Assembly (NCBI GenBank): GCA_037444685.1
Contig: JBBILX010000012.1
Location: forward strand, 21,069-85,068
Length of the DNA stretch: 64,000 nucleotides
Origin: UBA964 sp037444685
Lineage (GTDB): Bacteria; Pseudomonadota; Gammaproteobacteria; Steroidobacterales; Steroidobacteraceae
Direction: 5' to 3'
Below the pieces are notes generated by a model. It searched no databases and was not told where the DNA came from. It saw nothing but the letters and a program-made list of their open reading frames with translations. The position numbers and the translations under genes were made by a program. This document shows positions 30,757 to 39,771 of this stretch, in pieces (the first letter of the stretch is position 1; every line of letters begins with the position of its first letter).

Positions 30757-33648
30757 CTAGGCGCCGCGGGACAGGGGCGCCCTGCGCGGCCTGTCTGCCT
30801 GTGGCGACAACACCGCGCCGAGATGGCGACCGGTGTGTGAAGCGGGCTCCGCGGCGATCTGTTCCGGCGTGCCCACGGCGACCACGCGACCGCCACCCTC
30901 GCCACCCTCCGGACCGAGGTCGATAATCCAGTCCGCCGTCTTGATGACATCGAGGTTGTGCTCGATGACGACCACGGTGTTGCCCTCGTCGCGCAGCCGG
31001 TGCAGCACCGCGAGCAGCTGCGCGACGTCGTGGAAGTGCAGTCCGGTCGTCGGTTCGTCGAGGATGTAGAGCGTGCGACCGGTGGCGCGCTTGGCCAGTT
31101 CGCGCGCGAGCTTGATGCGCTGGGCCTCACCGCCGGAGAGCGACGTGGCGTTCTGCCCGAGGCGAAGGTAGCCGAGACCGACATCCATCAACGTCTGCAG
31201 TCGCGGCCGGACCGAGGGAATGTTCTGGAAGAACTTCAGCGCGTCCTCGACCGTCATCTCGAGCGCCTCGTGGATGTTGCGACCGCGCCAGCGGATCTCG
31301 AGCGTCTCGCGGTTGTAGCGCTGCCCGCGGCAGACGTCGCAGGGCACGTGGACGTCCGGCAGGAAGTGCATCTCGACCTTGATGACCCCGTCTCCCTGAC
31401 AGGCCTCGCAGCGCCCGCCGCGGACGTTGAAGCTGAAGCGGCCCGCGTCGTAGCCTCGCGCCCGCGCCTCTGGCACCTGCGCGAACAGCTCGCGCAGGCC
31501 CGTGAAGAGTCCCGTGTAGGTCGCCGGATTCGAGCGCGGCGTGCGCCCGATCGGACTCTGATCGATGTCGATGACGCGGTCGATGTGCTCGAGACCCTCG
31601 ATGCGGTCGACCGGGGTGCCGTCGCCGGAGCGGTGATCGAGCCAGGCGCGCACATAGCGCAGCAGCGTGTCGTTGATCAGCGTGGACTTGCCCGAGCCCG
31701 ACACGCCCGTGACGCAGGTCAGCAGACCGACCGGTATCTCCACGGTCACCTCGCGCAGGTTGTTGCCGCGCGCGCCGACGATCCGCAGCCGCCGCGCGCT
31801 CGCAATCGCGCTCGGCGAGCGCAGCCTGGGCCGGTCGACCCGGCGGCGGCCCGCGAGATAATCGCCCGTCAGCGAGCCGGCGCTTGCCTCGATATCGCTC
31901 GGGGTGCCTTCGGCGACGATGGCGCCGCCGTGCACGCCCGCGCCGGGTCCGAGATCGACGACCCAGTCGGCGGAGCGGATTGCGTCCTCGTCGTGCTCGA
32001 CGACGATCACGGTGTTGCCGAGGTCACGCAGGCGCTTGAGCGTGTCGAGCAGCCGCGCGTTGTCGCGCTGATGCAGGCCGATCGACGGCTCGTCGAGGAT
32101 GTACATCACTCCGGTCAGGCCCGAGCCGATCTGGCTCGCGAGACGGATCCGCTGTGCTTCCCCGCCCGAGAGCGTATCAGCGCTGCGATCGAGCGTGAGG
32201 TAGTCGAGGCCGACGTCGACGAGGAAGCGCAGTCGGTCGCGCACCTCCTTGACGATGCGCTGCGCGACCTCGCCGCGCCAGCCCCGCAATTCGAGCGTCT
32301 CGAACAGCGCCAGCGAACGCGCTACCGGGAGTGCGGCAACGTCGACGATGCTGCGGTCGGCGACGAAGACATGGCGTGCCGTGCGGTTGAGGCGCGAGCC
32401 GGCGCACTCGGGACACGGCTGGGTGCCGCGATACTTGGCCAGCTCCTCGCGGACCGTCGCCGACCCAGTCTCGCGCCAGCGGCGTTCGAGATTCGGCACG
32501 ACTCCCTCGAAAGCATGGCGACGCCGCGACAGCCGGCCCTGCGCTTCCGGATAACGGAACTCGATGACCTCCTCGCCGCTGCCGTAGAGCAGCACGCGCT
32601 GCACTGGTGGCGGCAGATCCGTCCACGGTTGCTCGATGTCGAAGCCGTAGTGCCTCGCGAGCGACTGGATCATGTGGAAGTAGAGGCTGTTGCGCCGGTC
32701 CCAGCCGCGGACCGCTCCGCCGGCCAGCGACAGGTGCGGATGCGCGACGATGCGCGCCGGATCGAAGAACTCGCGAAAGCCGAGCCCGTCGCAAGCGGGG
32801 CAGGCTCCAGAGGGACTGTTGAACGAAAACACCTTGGGCTCGAGCAGCGGCACGCTGTAGCCGCACTCGGGGCAGGCATGCCGGTTCGAGAAGACGAGTT
32901 CTTCAGCGAAGCTCGCCGCGCCGGCGTCGCCGGACGCGATCGGCGCGACCCGCGCGACACCACCGCCGAGTCCGAGCGCCGTCTCGAACGACTCGGCGAG
33001 CCGCTGTGCGACATCGGCGCGTACGCGAAAGCGGTCGACCACCGCCTCGATGCTGTGCTTGCGGCGCGGGTCGAGTCGTGGGGTTGCATCGAGTTCGAAC
33101 ACGCGCCCATCGATGCGCGCGCGGACATAACCCTGACCACGCAGCGTCTCGAGGATCTCGAGGTGCTCGCCCTTGCGGTCGACGATCACGGGCGCGAGCA
33201 GCATCGCGGCGGCACCTTCCGGCAGCCTGAGGACCTGGTCGACCATCTGGCTGACGGTCTGCGCCGCCAGATCGACGCCGTGATCGGGGCAGCGGGGCAC
33301 GCCGGCCCGCGCGTACAGGAGCCGCAGATAGTCGTAGATCTCCGTCACCGTGCCGACCGTGGAGCGCGGATTGTGTGAGGCCGCCTTCTGCTCGATGGCG
33401 ATGGCCGGCGACAGACCTTCGATACTGTCGACGTCGGGCTTGTCCATCATCGAGAGGAACTGCCGCGCGTACGCCGACAACGACTCGACGTAGCGGCGCT
33501 GGCCCTCCGCGTAGAGCGTGTCGAATGCGAGCGAGGACTTGCCCGAACCCGACAGGCCCGTGATCACGATCAGCCGCTCGCGTGGCAGGTCGAGATCGAG
33601 GTTGCGCAGGTTGTGCGTCCGCGCGCCACGGATCCGGATGAGCTGCAT
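30757..33648 (-). CDS. uvrA: Excinuclease ABC subunit A
   Basis: UvrA is the damage-recognition ATPase of nucleotide excision repair. The 963-residue product has two ABC modules: Walker A ITGLSGSGKSSLAFDT near residue 30 and CVTGVSGSGKSTLIND in the second half, signatures LSGGEAQRIRLASQIG and LSGGEAQRIKLARELA, and zinc modules (CPECGYSVPLLEP then CPAC; CEACQGDG then CDVC). It is divergent from ssb, a common proteobacterial arrangement. I could not find a convincing LexA box in the 180-base gap. Confidence 0.98.
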   Translation of the reverse strand: MQLIRIRGARTHNLRNLDLDLPRERLIVITGLSGSGKSSLAFDTLYAEGQRRYVESLSAYARQFLSMMDKPDVDSIEGLSPAIAIEQKAASHNPRSTVGTVTEIYDYLRLLYARAGVPRCPDHGVDLAAQTVSQMVDQVLRLPEGAAAMLLAPVIVDRKGEHLEILETLRGQGYVRARIDGRVFELDATPRLDPRRKHSIEAVVDRFRVRADVAQRLAESFETALGLGGGVARVAPIASGDAGAASFAEELVFSNRHACPECGYSVPLLEPKVFSFNSPSGACPACDGLGFREFFDPARIVAHPHLSLAGGAVRGWDRRNSLYFHMIQSLARHYGFDIEQPWTDLPPPVQRVLLYGSGEEVIEFRYPEAQGRLSRRRHAFEGVVPNLERRWRETGSATVREELAKYRGTQPCPECAGSRLNRTARHVFVADRSIVDVAALPVARSLALFETLELRGWRGEVAQRIVKEVRDRLRFLVDVGLDYLTLDRSADTLSGGEAQRIRLASQIGSGLTGVMYILDEPSIGLHQRDNARLLDTLKRLRDLGNTVIVVEHDEDAIRSADWVVDLGPGAGVHGGAIVAEGTPSDIEASAGSLTGDYLAGRRRVDRPRLRSPSAIASARRLRIVGARGNNLREVTVEIPVGLLTCVTGVSGSGKSTLINDTLLRYVRAWLDHRSGDGTPVDRIEGLEHIDRVIDIDQSPIGRTPRSNPATYTGLFTGLRELFAQVPEARARGYDAGRFSFNVRGGRCEACQGDGVIKVEMHFLPDVHVPCDVCRGQRYNRETLEIRWRGRNIHEALEMTVEDALKFFQNIPSVRPRLQTLMDVGLGYLRLGQNATSLSGGEAQRIKLARELAKRATGRTLYILDEPTTGLHFHDVAQLLAVLHRLRDEGNTVVVIEHNLDVIKTADWIIDLGPEGGEGGGRVVAVGTPEQIAAEPASHTGRHLGAVLSPQADRPRRAPLSRGA

Positions 33649-33828
33649 GATGGTCCGTCGCTGCTGTGGGCCAGCCGGCTAGTGTAGCGACCAAGGTCAG
33701 GCAGCGCATTTGCCTGCGTTCCGGGCGAATTCGCGGGCTGCTGCGGCGGGTCGCCACGGTAGAATGGCAGGGCGTACCAGCCCGACAGGGCCCCTCACCA
33801 GGCCATCCCAGCAGCGAAGGAAATCTCC

Positions 33829-34314
33829 ATGGCGCGCGGCATCAACAAAGTCATCCTGATCGGCAATCTCGGGCAAGACCCTGAGACCAAGGCCATGCCC
33901 TCGGGCACCGCCGTCTGCAATCTGCGCATCGCCACGAGCGAGAGCTGGAAGGACAAGCAGACCGGCGAGATGAAGGAACAGACCGAGTGGCACACGGTCG
34001 CGATGTTCGGTCGCCTCGCCGAGATCGCCGGCGAATACCTGCGCAAGGGGTCCCAGGTGTACATCGAGGGCCGCCTGCGCACCCGCAAATGGCAGGACAA
34101 GAACGGGAACGACCGGTACACCACCGAGATCGTCGCGAGCGACATGCAGATGCTCGGCGGCCGGGGCGGTGGCATGGGCAGCGGCTATTCTGAGGGCGCT
34201 CGCACCGACAGCAGCCGCACCGCCCGTTCCGAGTCACGCGGCGGCGACGAGTACGGCGAACCGGTGCGATCGAGCGCCGAGCGGGACGAGTTCGACGATG
34301 AGATTCCGTTTTGA
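33829..34314 (+). CDS. ssb: Single-stranded DNA-binding protein
   Basis: The 161-residue product has the N-terminal OB fold (RGINKVILIGNLGQDPETKA, TEWHTVAMFGRLAEIAGEYL, KGSQVYIEGRLRTRKWQDKN), a Gly/Ser/Arg-rich linker from about residue 112, and the acidic tip DEFDDEIPF that binds partner proteins. It acts in replication, recombination and repair. A ribosome site (GAAGGAAA) precedes ATG 33829. Confidence 0.97.
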   Translation: MARGINKVILIGNLGQDPETKAMPSGTAVCNLRIATSESWKDKQTGEMKEQTEWHTVAMFGRLAEIAGEYLRKGSQVYIEGRLRTRKWQDKNGNDRYTTEIVASDMQMLGGRGGGMGSGYSEGARTDSSRTARSESRGGDEYGEPVRSSAERDEFDDEIPF

Positions 34315-34343
34315 GCGCGCGCCCAGTCTCCCGCGCAAGATAT

Positions 34344-34363
34344 TGATAGGGCTATCATTTTTT
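34344..34363 (+). terminator. Weak terminator-like hairpin after ssb
   Basis: TGATA and TATCA pair around a GGGC loop and are followed by six Ts. The stem is short and AT-rich, but it is nested in a larger repeat, GTCTCCC at 34326-34332 with GGGAGAC at 34371-34377. It lies 29 bases after the ssb stop and 86 before miaB. Confidence 0.45.
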
Positions 34364-34448
34364 CAGCACTGGGAGACGCTGGCCGCGCCGCGCCCGGTAC
34401 CCTGGCACCGCCAAAAGGAGTATCGTCAGCGGTTCGGAACGGAGCGCA

Positions 34449-35813
34449 ATGCCAGGGCATTACTACATCCGGACTTTCGGCTGCCAGATGAACGAGTACG
34501 ATTCCGCGAAGATCGCGGATCTGCTCTCCACGGCCATCGGTCTGACGGCAACGGACGATCCCGGCCGCGCCGATTTCCTGATCGTCAACACGTGCTCGGT
34601 GCGCGAGAAGGCGCAGGAGAAGGTCTTCTCGCTGCTTGGCGAGTGGCGCGCGCTCAAGCAGCGGCGGCCCGGCGTCATCATCGGTGTCGGCGGCTGCGTC
34701 GCGAGTCAGGAGGGCGAGGCCATCACCGAGCGAGCGCCGTTCGTCGATCTCGTGTTCGGGCCGCAGACGCTGCATCGCCTACCCGAGATGGTGGCTGAAC
34801 TGGGCGGCCACGGTCGGCCGGTCGTGGACGTCTCCTTCCCTGAAATAGAGAAATTCGACAACCTGCCACCGCCGCGCGCCGAGGGCGCGACGGCCTTCGT
34901 CTCGATCATGGAAGGCTGCAGCAAGTACTGCAGCTTTTGTGTCGTGCCGTACACGCGCGGCGAAGAGATCAGCCGGCCATTCGATGCGGTCCTCGAGGAG
35001 GTGCGCGCGCTCGCTGTCCAGGGCGTTCGTGAGGTCACTCTGCTCGGTCAGAACGTCAACGCCTACGCAGGGCCCATGGCCGACGGCGCCGTCGTCGATC
35101 TGGCCACGCTGATCCACCACGTGGCGCGCGTGCCCGGCATTGAACGGATCCGCTTCACGACCTCGCATCCGCTCGATTTCGACGACAGCCTGATCGAGGC
35201 CTACGCGAACGTCCCGCAGCTTGCGCGGCACCTGCACCTGCCGGTCCAGTCGGGTTCGGACCGGATACTCGCGTTGATGAAGCGCGGCTACACCTCGCTC
35301 GAGTTCAAGGACAAGATCCGGCGGCTGCGCGCCGCGAGTCCCGGCATCTCGGTCGGTTCGGACTTCATCGTCGGATTTCCCGGCGAGACGGAGCGCGATT
35401 TCGAGGCGACGCTCGCGCTGGTTCGCGATCTCGAGATCGACCAGTCGTTCAGCTTCGTCTACAGCCGTCGTCCGGGCACGCCTGCCGCTTCGCTGCCCGA
35501 CGACGTCCCCGAGGACGAGAAGCTCGCGCGTCTAGCGCGACTGCAGTCGCTGCTGTCCGAGCAGACACAGCGCATCAGCGAGCGCATGGTCGGCACCATG
35601 CAACGGGTGCTCGTGGAGCGCGCTGCAAAGCGCGACGCCAGCGAGCTCGCCGGCCGCACCGAGAACAATCGTTGGGTCAACTTTCCAGGCCCGGCGCGGC
35701 TCATGCACCAGTTCGTCGACGTCTTGATCACCGAGGCCAGGCCGCATTCGTTGCGCGGGCGCATTGCGTCGCAGCGGGTGACGGGTGAATCGCCCTTGCG
35801 GGTATCCGCTTGA
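34449..35813 (+). CDS. miaB: tRNA-2-methylthio-N6-dimethylallyladenosine synthase
   Basis: MiaB is a radical-SAM methylthiotransferase that converts i6A37 to ms2i6A37 in tRNAs. The 454-residue product has the N-terminal UPF0004 domain with three cluster cysteines (FGCQMNEYDS, NTCSVREKA, GGCVAS), the radical-SAM CxxxCxxC motif in GCSKYCSFCVVPY, and a C-terminal TRAM domain (about residues 380-445). It starts the conserved miaB-phoH-ybeY-corC-lnt run, each joined by short overlaps. Confidence 0.97.
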   Translation: MPGHYYIRTFGCQMNEYDSAKIADLLSTAIGLTATDDPGRADFLIVNTCSVREKAQEKVFSLLGEWRALKQRRPGVIIGVGGCVASQEGEAITERAPFVDLVFGPQTLHRLPEMVAELGGHGRPVVDVSFPEIEKFDNLPPPRAEGATAFVSIMEGCSKYCSFCVVPYTRGEEISRPFDAVLEEVRALAVQGVREVTLLGQNVNAYAGPMADGAVVDLATLIHHVARVPGIERIRFTTSHPLDFDDSLIEAYANVPQLARHLHLPVQSGSDRILALMKRGYTSLEFKDKIRRLRAASPGISVGSDFIVGFPGETERDFEATLALVRDLEIDQSFSFVYSRRPGTPAASLPDDVPEDEKLARLARLQSLLSEQTQRISERMVGTMQRVLVERAAKRDASELAGRTENNRWVNFPGPARLMHQFVDVLITEARPHSLRGRIASQRVTGESPLRVSA

Positions 35814-36838
35814 GTACCGGCCCCGTCACGGATGCGGCCGAACAGGCTGTGGAGCGCGAGTTCGACCTTCTGCCAGCCGACAATGAGCGGCTCGCATCGG
35901 TGTGTGGCCCGCTCGACGAGAACCTGCGCCTTATCGAGAGCCGGCTTGGCGTCGAGCTGCGGCGGCGCGGCAACCGCTTCCGCGTGCTCGGCGAGCGTGT
36001 CCCGCAGGCGCGGGCCGAAGGCGTGATCCGCGACTTGTTCCGGCGCTCGGGCGACGAACCCGTCACGGCCGAGAGCGTGCACCTCGCGCTACGCGAGCAT
36101 GAGGAACCGGTCGTGGACACCACCACCGACACCGCGGGGACGCCGTCGGCCGCCGCTGCCGCGGATGCGCTCGCCGTGCGCACGCTGCGCGGCCAGATCC
36201 GGGCGCGCGGCGCGAACCAGCGGGACTACCTCGCGCTGATCCGCCGCCGTGACCTGACTTTCGGCGTCGGCCCAGCCGGCACGGGCAAGACCTACCTGGC
36301 GGTCGCGTGCGCCGTCGAAGCGTTGCAGGCGGAGCGCGTGCGGCGCATCGTGCTGGTGCGGCCGGCCGTCGAGGCCGGCGAGCGCCTCGGCTTCCTGCCG
36401 GGCGACCTGACACAGAAGGTCGATCCCTACCTGCGGCCGATGTACGATGCGCTCTACGAGATGATGGGCTTCGACCGCGTCGCCAAGCTCATCGAGCGCA
36501 GTGTGATCGAGGTTGCACCCCTCGCGTTCATGCGCGGCCGGTCGCTCAACGACTCTTTCATCATCCTCGACGAAGCGCAGAACACGACGGTCGAGCAGAT
36601 GAAGATGTTCCTGACGCGCATCGGTTTTGGCTCGAAAGCGGTCGTGACCGGCGACGTCACGCAGACCGATCTGCCGGCGGGAAAGATGTCCGGCTTGCGG
36701 CACGTCATCGAAGTGCTGCGCCACGTCGAGGGCGTCGGCTTCCAGTTCTTCGAGGCTCGCGACGTCGTGCGCCACCCGCTCGTGCAGCGCATCGTGCAGG
36801 CCTACGACGCCGCGCCGCCGGGGGGCGACCGTCCATGA
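35810..36838 (+). CDS. ybeZ: PhoH-family ATPase (YbeZ)
   Basis: The 342-residue product starts with TTG at 35810, overlapping the miaB stop (TTGA). It carries the PhoH ATPase core: Walker A GPAGTGKTYLAVACAVEA, LVRPAVEAGERLGFLPGD, and Walker B SFIILDEAQNTT followed by VVTGDVTQTDLP. Proteins of this place (YbeZ) work with YbeY in rRNA maturation and ribosome quality control. The first 115 residues form a KH-like region. Confidence 0.93.
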   Translation: MSTGPVTDAAEQAVEREFDLLPADNERLASVCGPLDENLRLIESRLGVELRRRGNRFRVLGERVPQARAEGVIRDLFRRSGDEPVTAESVHLALREHEEPVVDTTTDTAGTPSAAAAADALAVRTLRGQIRARGANQRDYLALIRRRDLTFGVGPAGTGKTYLAVACAVEALQAERVRRIVLVRPAVEAGERLGFLPGDLTQKVDPYLRPMYDALYEMMGFDRVAKLIERSVIEVAPLAFMRGRSLNDSFIILDEAQNTTVEQMKMFLTRIGFGSKAVVTGDVTQTDLPAGKMSGLRHVIEVLRHVEGVGFQFFEARDVVRHPLVQRIVQAYDAAPPGGDRP

Positions 36839-37353
36839 CGGCATCCGCCGGGCCTCGCCCCGCGGGCGGGCCGCGGCGCCGGCGCGCGCGGCTCATTGTC
36901 GACATCGAGGGAAGCCGTCGTCCGGGCGTGCCTCCGGCGGCATCCTTGCGGCGCTGGGCCCGACTCGCGGCCGGCGCACGCGGCGCGGGTCGGCGGCTTG
37001 GCTTGCGCATCGTCAGCCGGCCGGAGAGCCGCCGCCTCAACGCACGCTGGCGTGGGCGCGACTACCCCACCAACGTGCTGTCGTTTCCGCCGCCGCCGAC
37101 GTTCGCGCCGGCCGAGCTCGGCGACCTGGCCATCTGCGCGGCCGTCGTTCGCGCCGAGGCGCGCGCGCAGCGCAAGCCGCTCCGGCATCACTGGGCCCAC
37201 CTCGTCGTGCATGGCTGCCTGCACCTGCTCGGCCATGACCACCGGCGCGAACGCGAGGCCCGGCGCATGGAGCGGCGCGAAATCGCTCTGCTCGCCCGGC
37301 TCGGCATCGGCAATCCCTATTCCCGCGGAGCCGCTCCCGGCGCAGAGGCATGA
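36835..37353 (+). CDS. ybeY: Endoribonuclease YbeY
   Basis: YbeY is a zinc-dependent endoribonuclease that matures the 16S rRNA 3' end. The 172-residue product starts at ATG 36835 in an ATGA overlap with the PhoH gene and has the diagnostic zinc site HGCLHLLGHDH, with upstream RDYPTNVLSFP. The N-terminus is Pro/Arg-rich and slightly longer than usual. Confidence 0.95.
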   Translation: MTASAGPRPAGGPRRRRARLIVDIEGSRRPGVPPAASLRRWARLAAGARGAGRRLGLRIVSRPESRRLNARWRGRDYPTNVLSFPPPPTFAPAELGDLAICAAVVRAEARAQRKPLRHHWAHLVVHGCLHLLGHDHRREREARRMERREIALLARLGIGNPYSRGAAPGAEA

Positions 37354-38216
37354 GCGGGACGGACAAGGGCTCTCGTGGCTGGCTGCAGCGGCTCTCGCGC
37401 GCGCTCTCCGGAGAGCCGCAGGATCGCGAGGATCTCGTCGCGCAGCTGCGCGACGCGCGCGAGCGCGGGCTCATCGATGCGGAAGCGCTCGAGATGCTCG
37501 AGGGCGTACTCGGCGTGGCCGACATCCAGGTCCGCGACATCATGGTGCCACGCGCCCAGATGGTCTTCGTCCGCCGCGACGATACGCTCGCGCGGCTGTT
37601 GCCCGTCGTGGTCGAATCCGGTCACTCGCGTTTTCCGGTGATGGACGCCGATCGCGACGACGTCGTCGGCATCCTGCTCGCCAAGGACGTGCTGCGCCTC
37701 TACTCGGAAGGCGTCGCCGAGCGCTTCGACATGCGCGAGTGCATGCGGCCCGCGGTATTCGTCCCGGAATCGAAGCGCGTCAACGTGCTTCTAAAGGAAT
37801 TCCGCCGCAACCGCAATCACATGGCGATCGTGGTCGACGAGTATGGCGGCGTCGCAGGGCTCGTGACGATCGAGGACGCAATCGAGCAGATCGTCGGCGA
37901 GATCGACGACGAATTCGATGTCGATGACGAGCTCAACATCCGCAAGGAAGGCCCGCGTCAGTTCCTCGTGCGCGGCGCGACGCCGATCGCGGAGTTCAAT
38001 GCCTACTTCGGTACCTCGCTCGCGGATGACGAGTTCGACACCATCGCTGGGCTCGTCATGAAACAGTTCGGCCGACTGCCGCGACGCGGCGAGTCGATCC
38101 AGCTCGGCGAATACGAGTTCCGCGCGCTGCGCGCCGATCGACGCCGCGTGGACGCGCTGCGCGTCATACCGCCGACGGACGTCGCACCGCCGGAAGAGCG
38201 CGAGTCGGGCCACTGA
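37350..38216 (+). CDS. corC: CBS-domain protein CorC/YbeX
   Basis: The 288-residue cytoplasmic product has a CBS pair (VRDIMVPRAQMVFVRRDD, near residue 60; and MRECMRPAVFVPESKRV, near 130) and a C-terminal CorC/HlyC transporter-associated domain. It has no membrane segments, as in E. coli YbeX. Proposed roles are Mg/Co efflux and ribosome metabolism. ATGA overlap with ybeY and TGATG overlap with lnt show tight coupling. Confidence 0.93.
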   Translation: MSGTDKGSRGWLQRLSRALSGEPQDREDLVAQLRDARERGLIDAEALEMLEGVLGVADIQVRDIMVPRAQMVFVRRDDTLARLLPVVVESGHSRFPVMDADRDDVVGILLAKDVLRLYSEGVAERFDMRECMRPAVFVPESKRVNVLLKEFRRNRNHMAIVVDEYGGVAGLVTIEDAIEQIVGEIDDEFDVDDELNIRKEGPRQFLVRGATPIAEFNAYFGTSLADDEFDTIAGLVMKQFGRLPRRGESIQLGEYEFRALRADRRRVDALRVIPPTDVAPPEERESGH

Positions 38217-39760
38217 TGCCCGCGGGCCGTCGCGGCCAGACCGTGCTCGCACTCGGCGCCGGCCTAGCGCTCGCCGCAGCGTTTGCGCCGTACGGCCTCT
38301 GGCCGCTCGCCATCCTTGCGCCGGCGGTACTCATGGCGCTGTGGAGCGACGCGGTGCCGCGCCGGGCGGCATGGCTCGGCTTCTGTTTCGCCCTCGCCGC
38401 CTTCGCCGCCGGCACGTGGTGGCTGTACGTCAGCATCCGCATTTTCGGCCAGGCGCCGCTGTGGCTTGCCCTGCTGTTGATGCTCGGTCTGGTCAGCGTG
38501 ATGGCGCTCTATCACGCGCTGCTCGGCTGGGCGATCGCGCGCTGGCTGCCGACACGCGGGCCGCTCGCTCTCCTGCTCGCCATGCCGGCGGCCTGGGTGC
38601 TGGTGGAGTGGTGGCGCAGCTGGTTCCTGTCGGGCTTCGGCTGGCTTGCCTTCGGTTACTCGCAGACCGATACGCCGCTGGCCGGCTTCGCGCCGCTCGG
38701 CGGGACACATCTGCTGTCGTGGCTGCTGCTGACCATGGCAGGCGCCTGCGTGCTGCTGTGGCGCGGCTCAACGCGGCAGCGTCTGGTCGCCACGGCGGTG
38801 TTGCTGCTGCCCTGGCCGGCGGGCGCGGCGCTCGAGCGGATCGAGTGGACGCACGAGGCTGGTTCGCCGGTCGAGGTCGCGGTGCTGCAGGGCGCCGTGC
38901 CGCAGGACCTCAAGTGGCTCGAGCAGAACCGTCAGCAGACGCTCGACCTCTATGGGCGGCTTGCGCGCGAGGCCCTCGGTACGCCTCTCGTCGTGATGCC
39001 AGAGGCCGCGCTGCCGGATCTCGCGAACAACCTGCTCCCTTGGCTGCGCCGGCTGGCGGCCGACGCGGAGGGCAGCGGCTCGGACCTGGTGCTCGGCATC
39101 CTGCGCGCGGAGCCGGGCAGGGCGGGCGAGACCGACTATTTCAACTCCGTGCTGGCGCTCGGCGCCGAGATCGGCTGGTACGACAAACACCATCTCGTGC
39201 CGTTTGCCGAGTTCTTCCCGGTGCCCGGCTTCGTGCGTCGCTGGCTGCGGCTGATGAATCTGCCGTACTCGGATTTCACGCGTGGAGCGCGTGCTCAGCC
39301 GCCGTTGGCAGCGGCCGGCCTGCTGCTGGCCGCCTCAGTCTGCTACGAAGACGCCTACCCGACCACGCAGCTCGAGGCGATCCGCGCCTCGACGGCGCTC
39401 GTCAATGTCACCAACGATGCATGGTTCGGCCGCTCGAGTGCGCGGTATCAGCACCTGCAGATTTCGCGCCTGCGAGCCATCGAGGCGCGCCGCTGGCTGA
39501 TCCGCGCGGCCAACGACGGCGTTTCGGCGCTGATCCGGCCGGACGGCCGCCTTGCGGCGCGGGCGCCCGAGTACGAGCCGGCCGTGCTGCGCGGCGCCGT
39601 GCAGCCCCGCGCGGGTGCGACGCCGTACCTGTACGTCGGCAACTATCCTGTGGTCCTGCTTTGCGGCATGCTGGCAGGTCTCGCGGCGTGGCTGCGCCGG
39701 CGCCGCGGCCGCGCGGGCCGCGGTACGCCGGGTGAACTTTCAGCGGCGAATACGGTCTAG
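38216..39760 (+). CDS. lnt: Apolipoprotein N-acyltransferase
   Basis: Lnt adds the third acyl chain to lipoproteins in the inner membrane. The 514-residue product has an N-terminal set of TM helices (about residues 10-200) and a periplasmic nitrilase-fold domain with the catalytic triad: Glu in VVMPEAALPD, Lys in WYDKHHLVPFAEFFP, and Cys in ASVCYEDAYP. A final TM helix lies near residues 475-495. It ends the miaB-lnt operon; several lipoproteins encoded in this window would be its substrates. Confidence 0.96.
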   Translation: MPAGRRGQTVLALGAGLALAAAFAPYGLWPLAILAPAVLMALWSDAVPRRAAWLGFCFALAAFAAGTWWLYVSIRIFGQAPLWLALLLMLGLVSVMALYHALLGWAIARWLPTRGPLALLLAMPAAWVLVEWWRSWFLSGFGWLAFGYSQTDTPLAGFAPLGGTHLLSWLLLTMAGACVLLWRGSTRQRLVATAVLLLPWPAGAALERIEWTHEAGSPVEVAVLQGAVPQDLKWLEQNRQQTLDLYGRLAREALGTPLVVMPEAALPDLANNLLPWLRRLAADAEGSGSDLVLGILRAEPGRAGETDYFNSVLALGAEIGWYDKHHLVPFAEFFPVPGFVRRWLRLMNLPYSDFTRGARAQPPLAAAGLLLAASVCYEDAYPTTQLEAIRASTALVNVTNDAWFGRSSARYQHLQISRLRAIEARRWLIRAANDGVSALIRPDGRLAARAPEYEPAVLRGAVQPRAGATPYLYVGNYPVVLLCGMLAGLAAWLRRRRGRAGRGTPGELSAANTV

Positions 39761-39771
39761 GAGCACTGACG

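Noticed and set aside
30958..33378. Long plus-strand open frame opposite uvrA
   Set aside because: Composition is that of a shadow frame; UvrA on the other strand has all ATPase and zinc motifs.
33649..33828. LexA/SOS box between uvrA and ssb
   Set aside because: I looked for CTGT-N8-ACAG and TTAGTA/TACTA-type palindromes and found none that match well.
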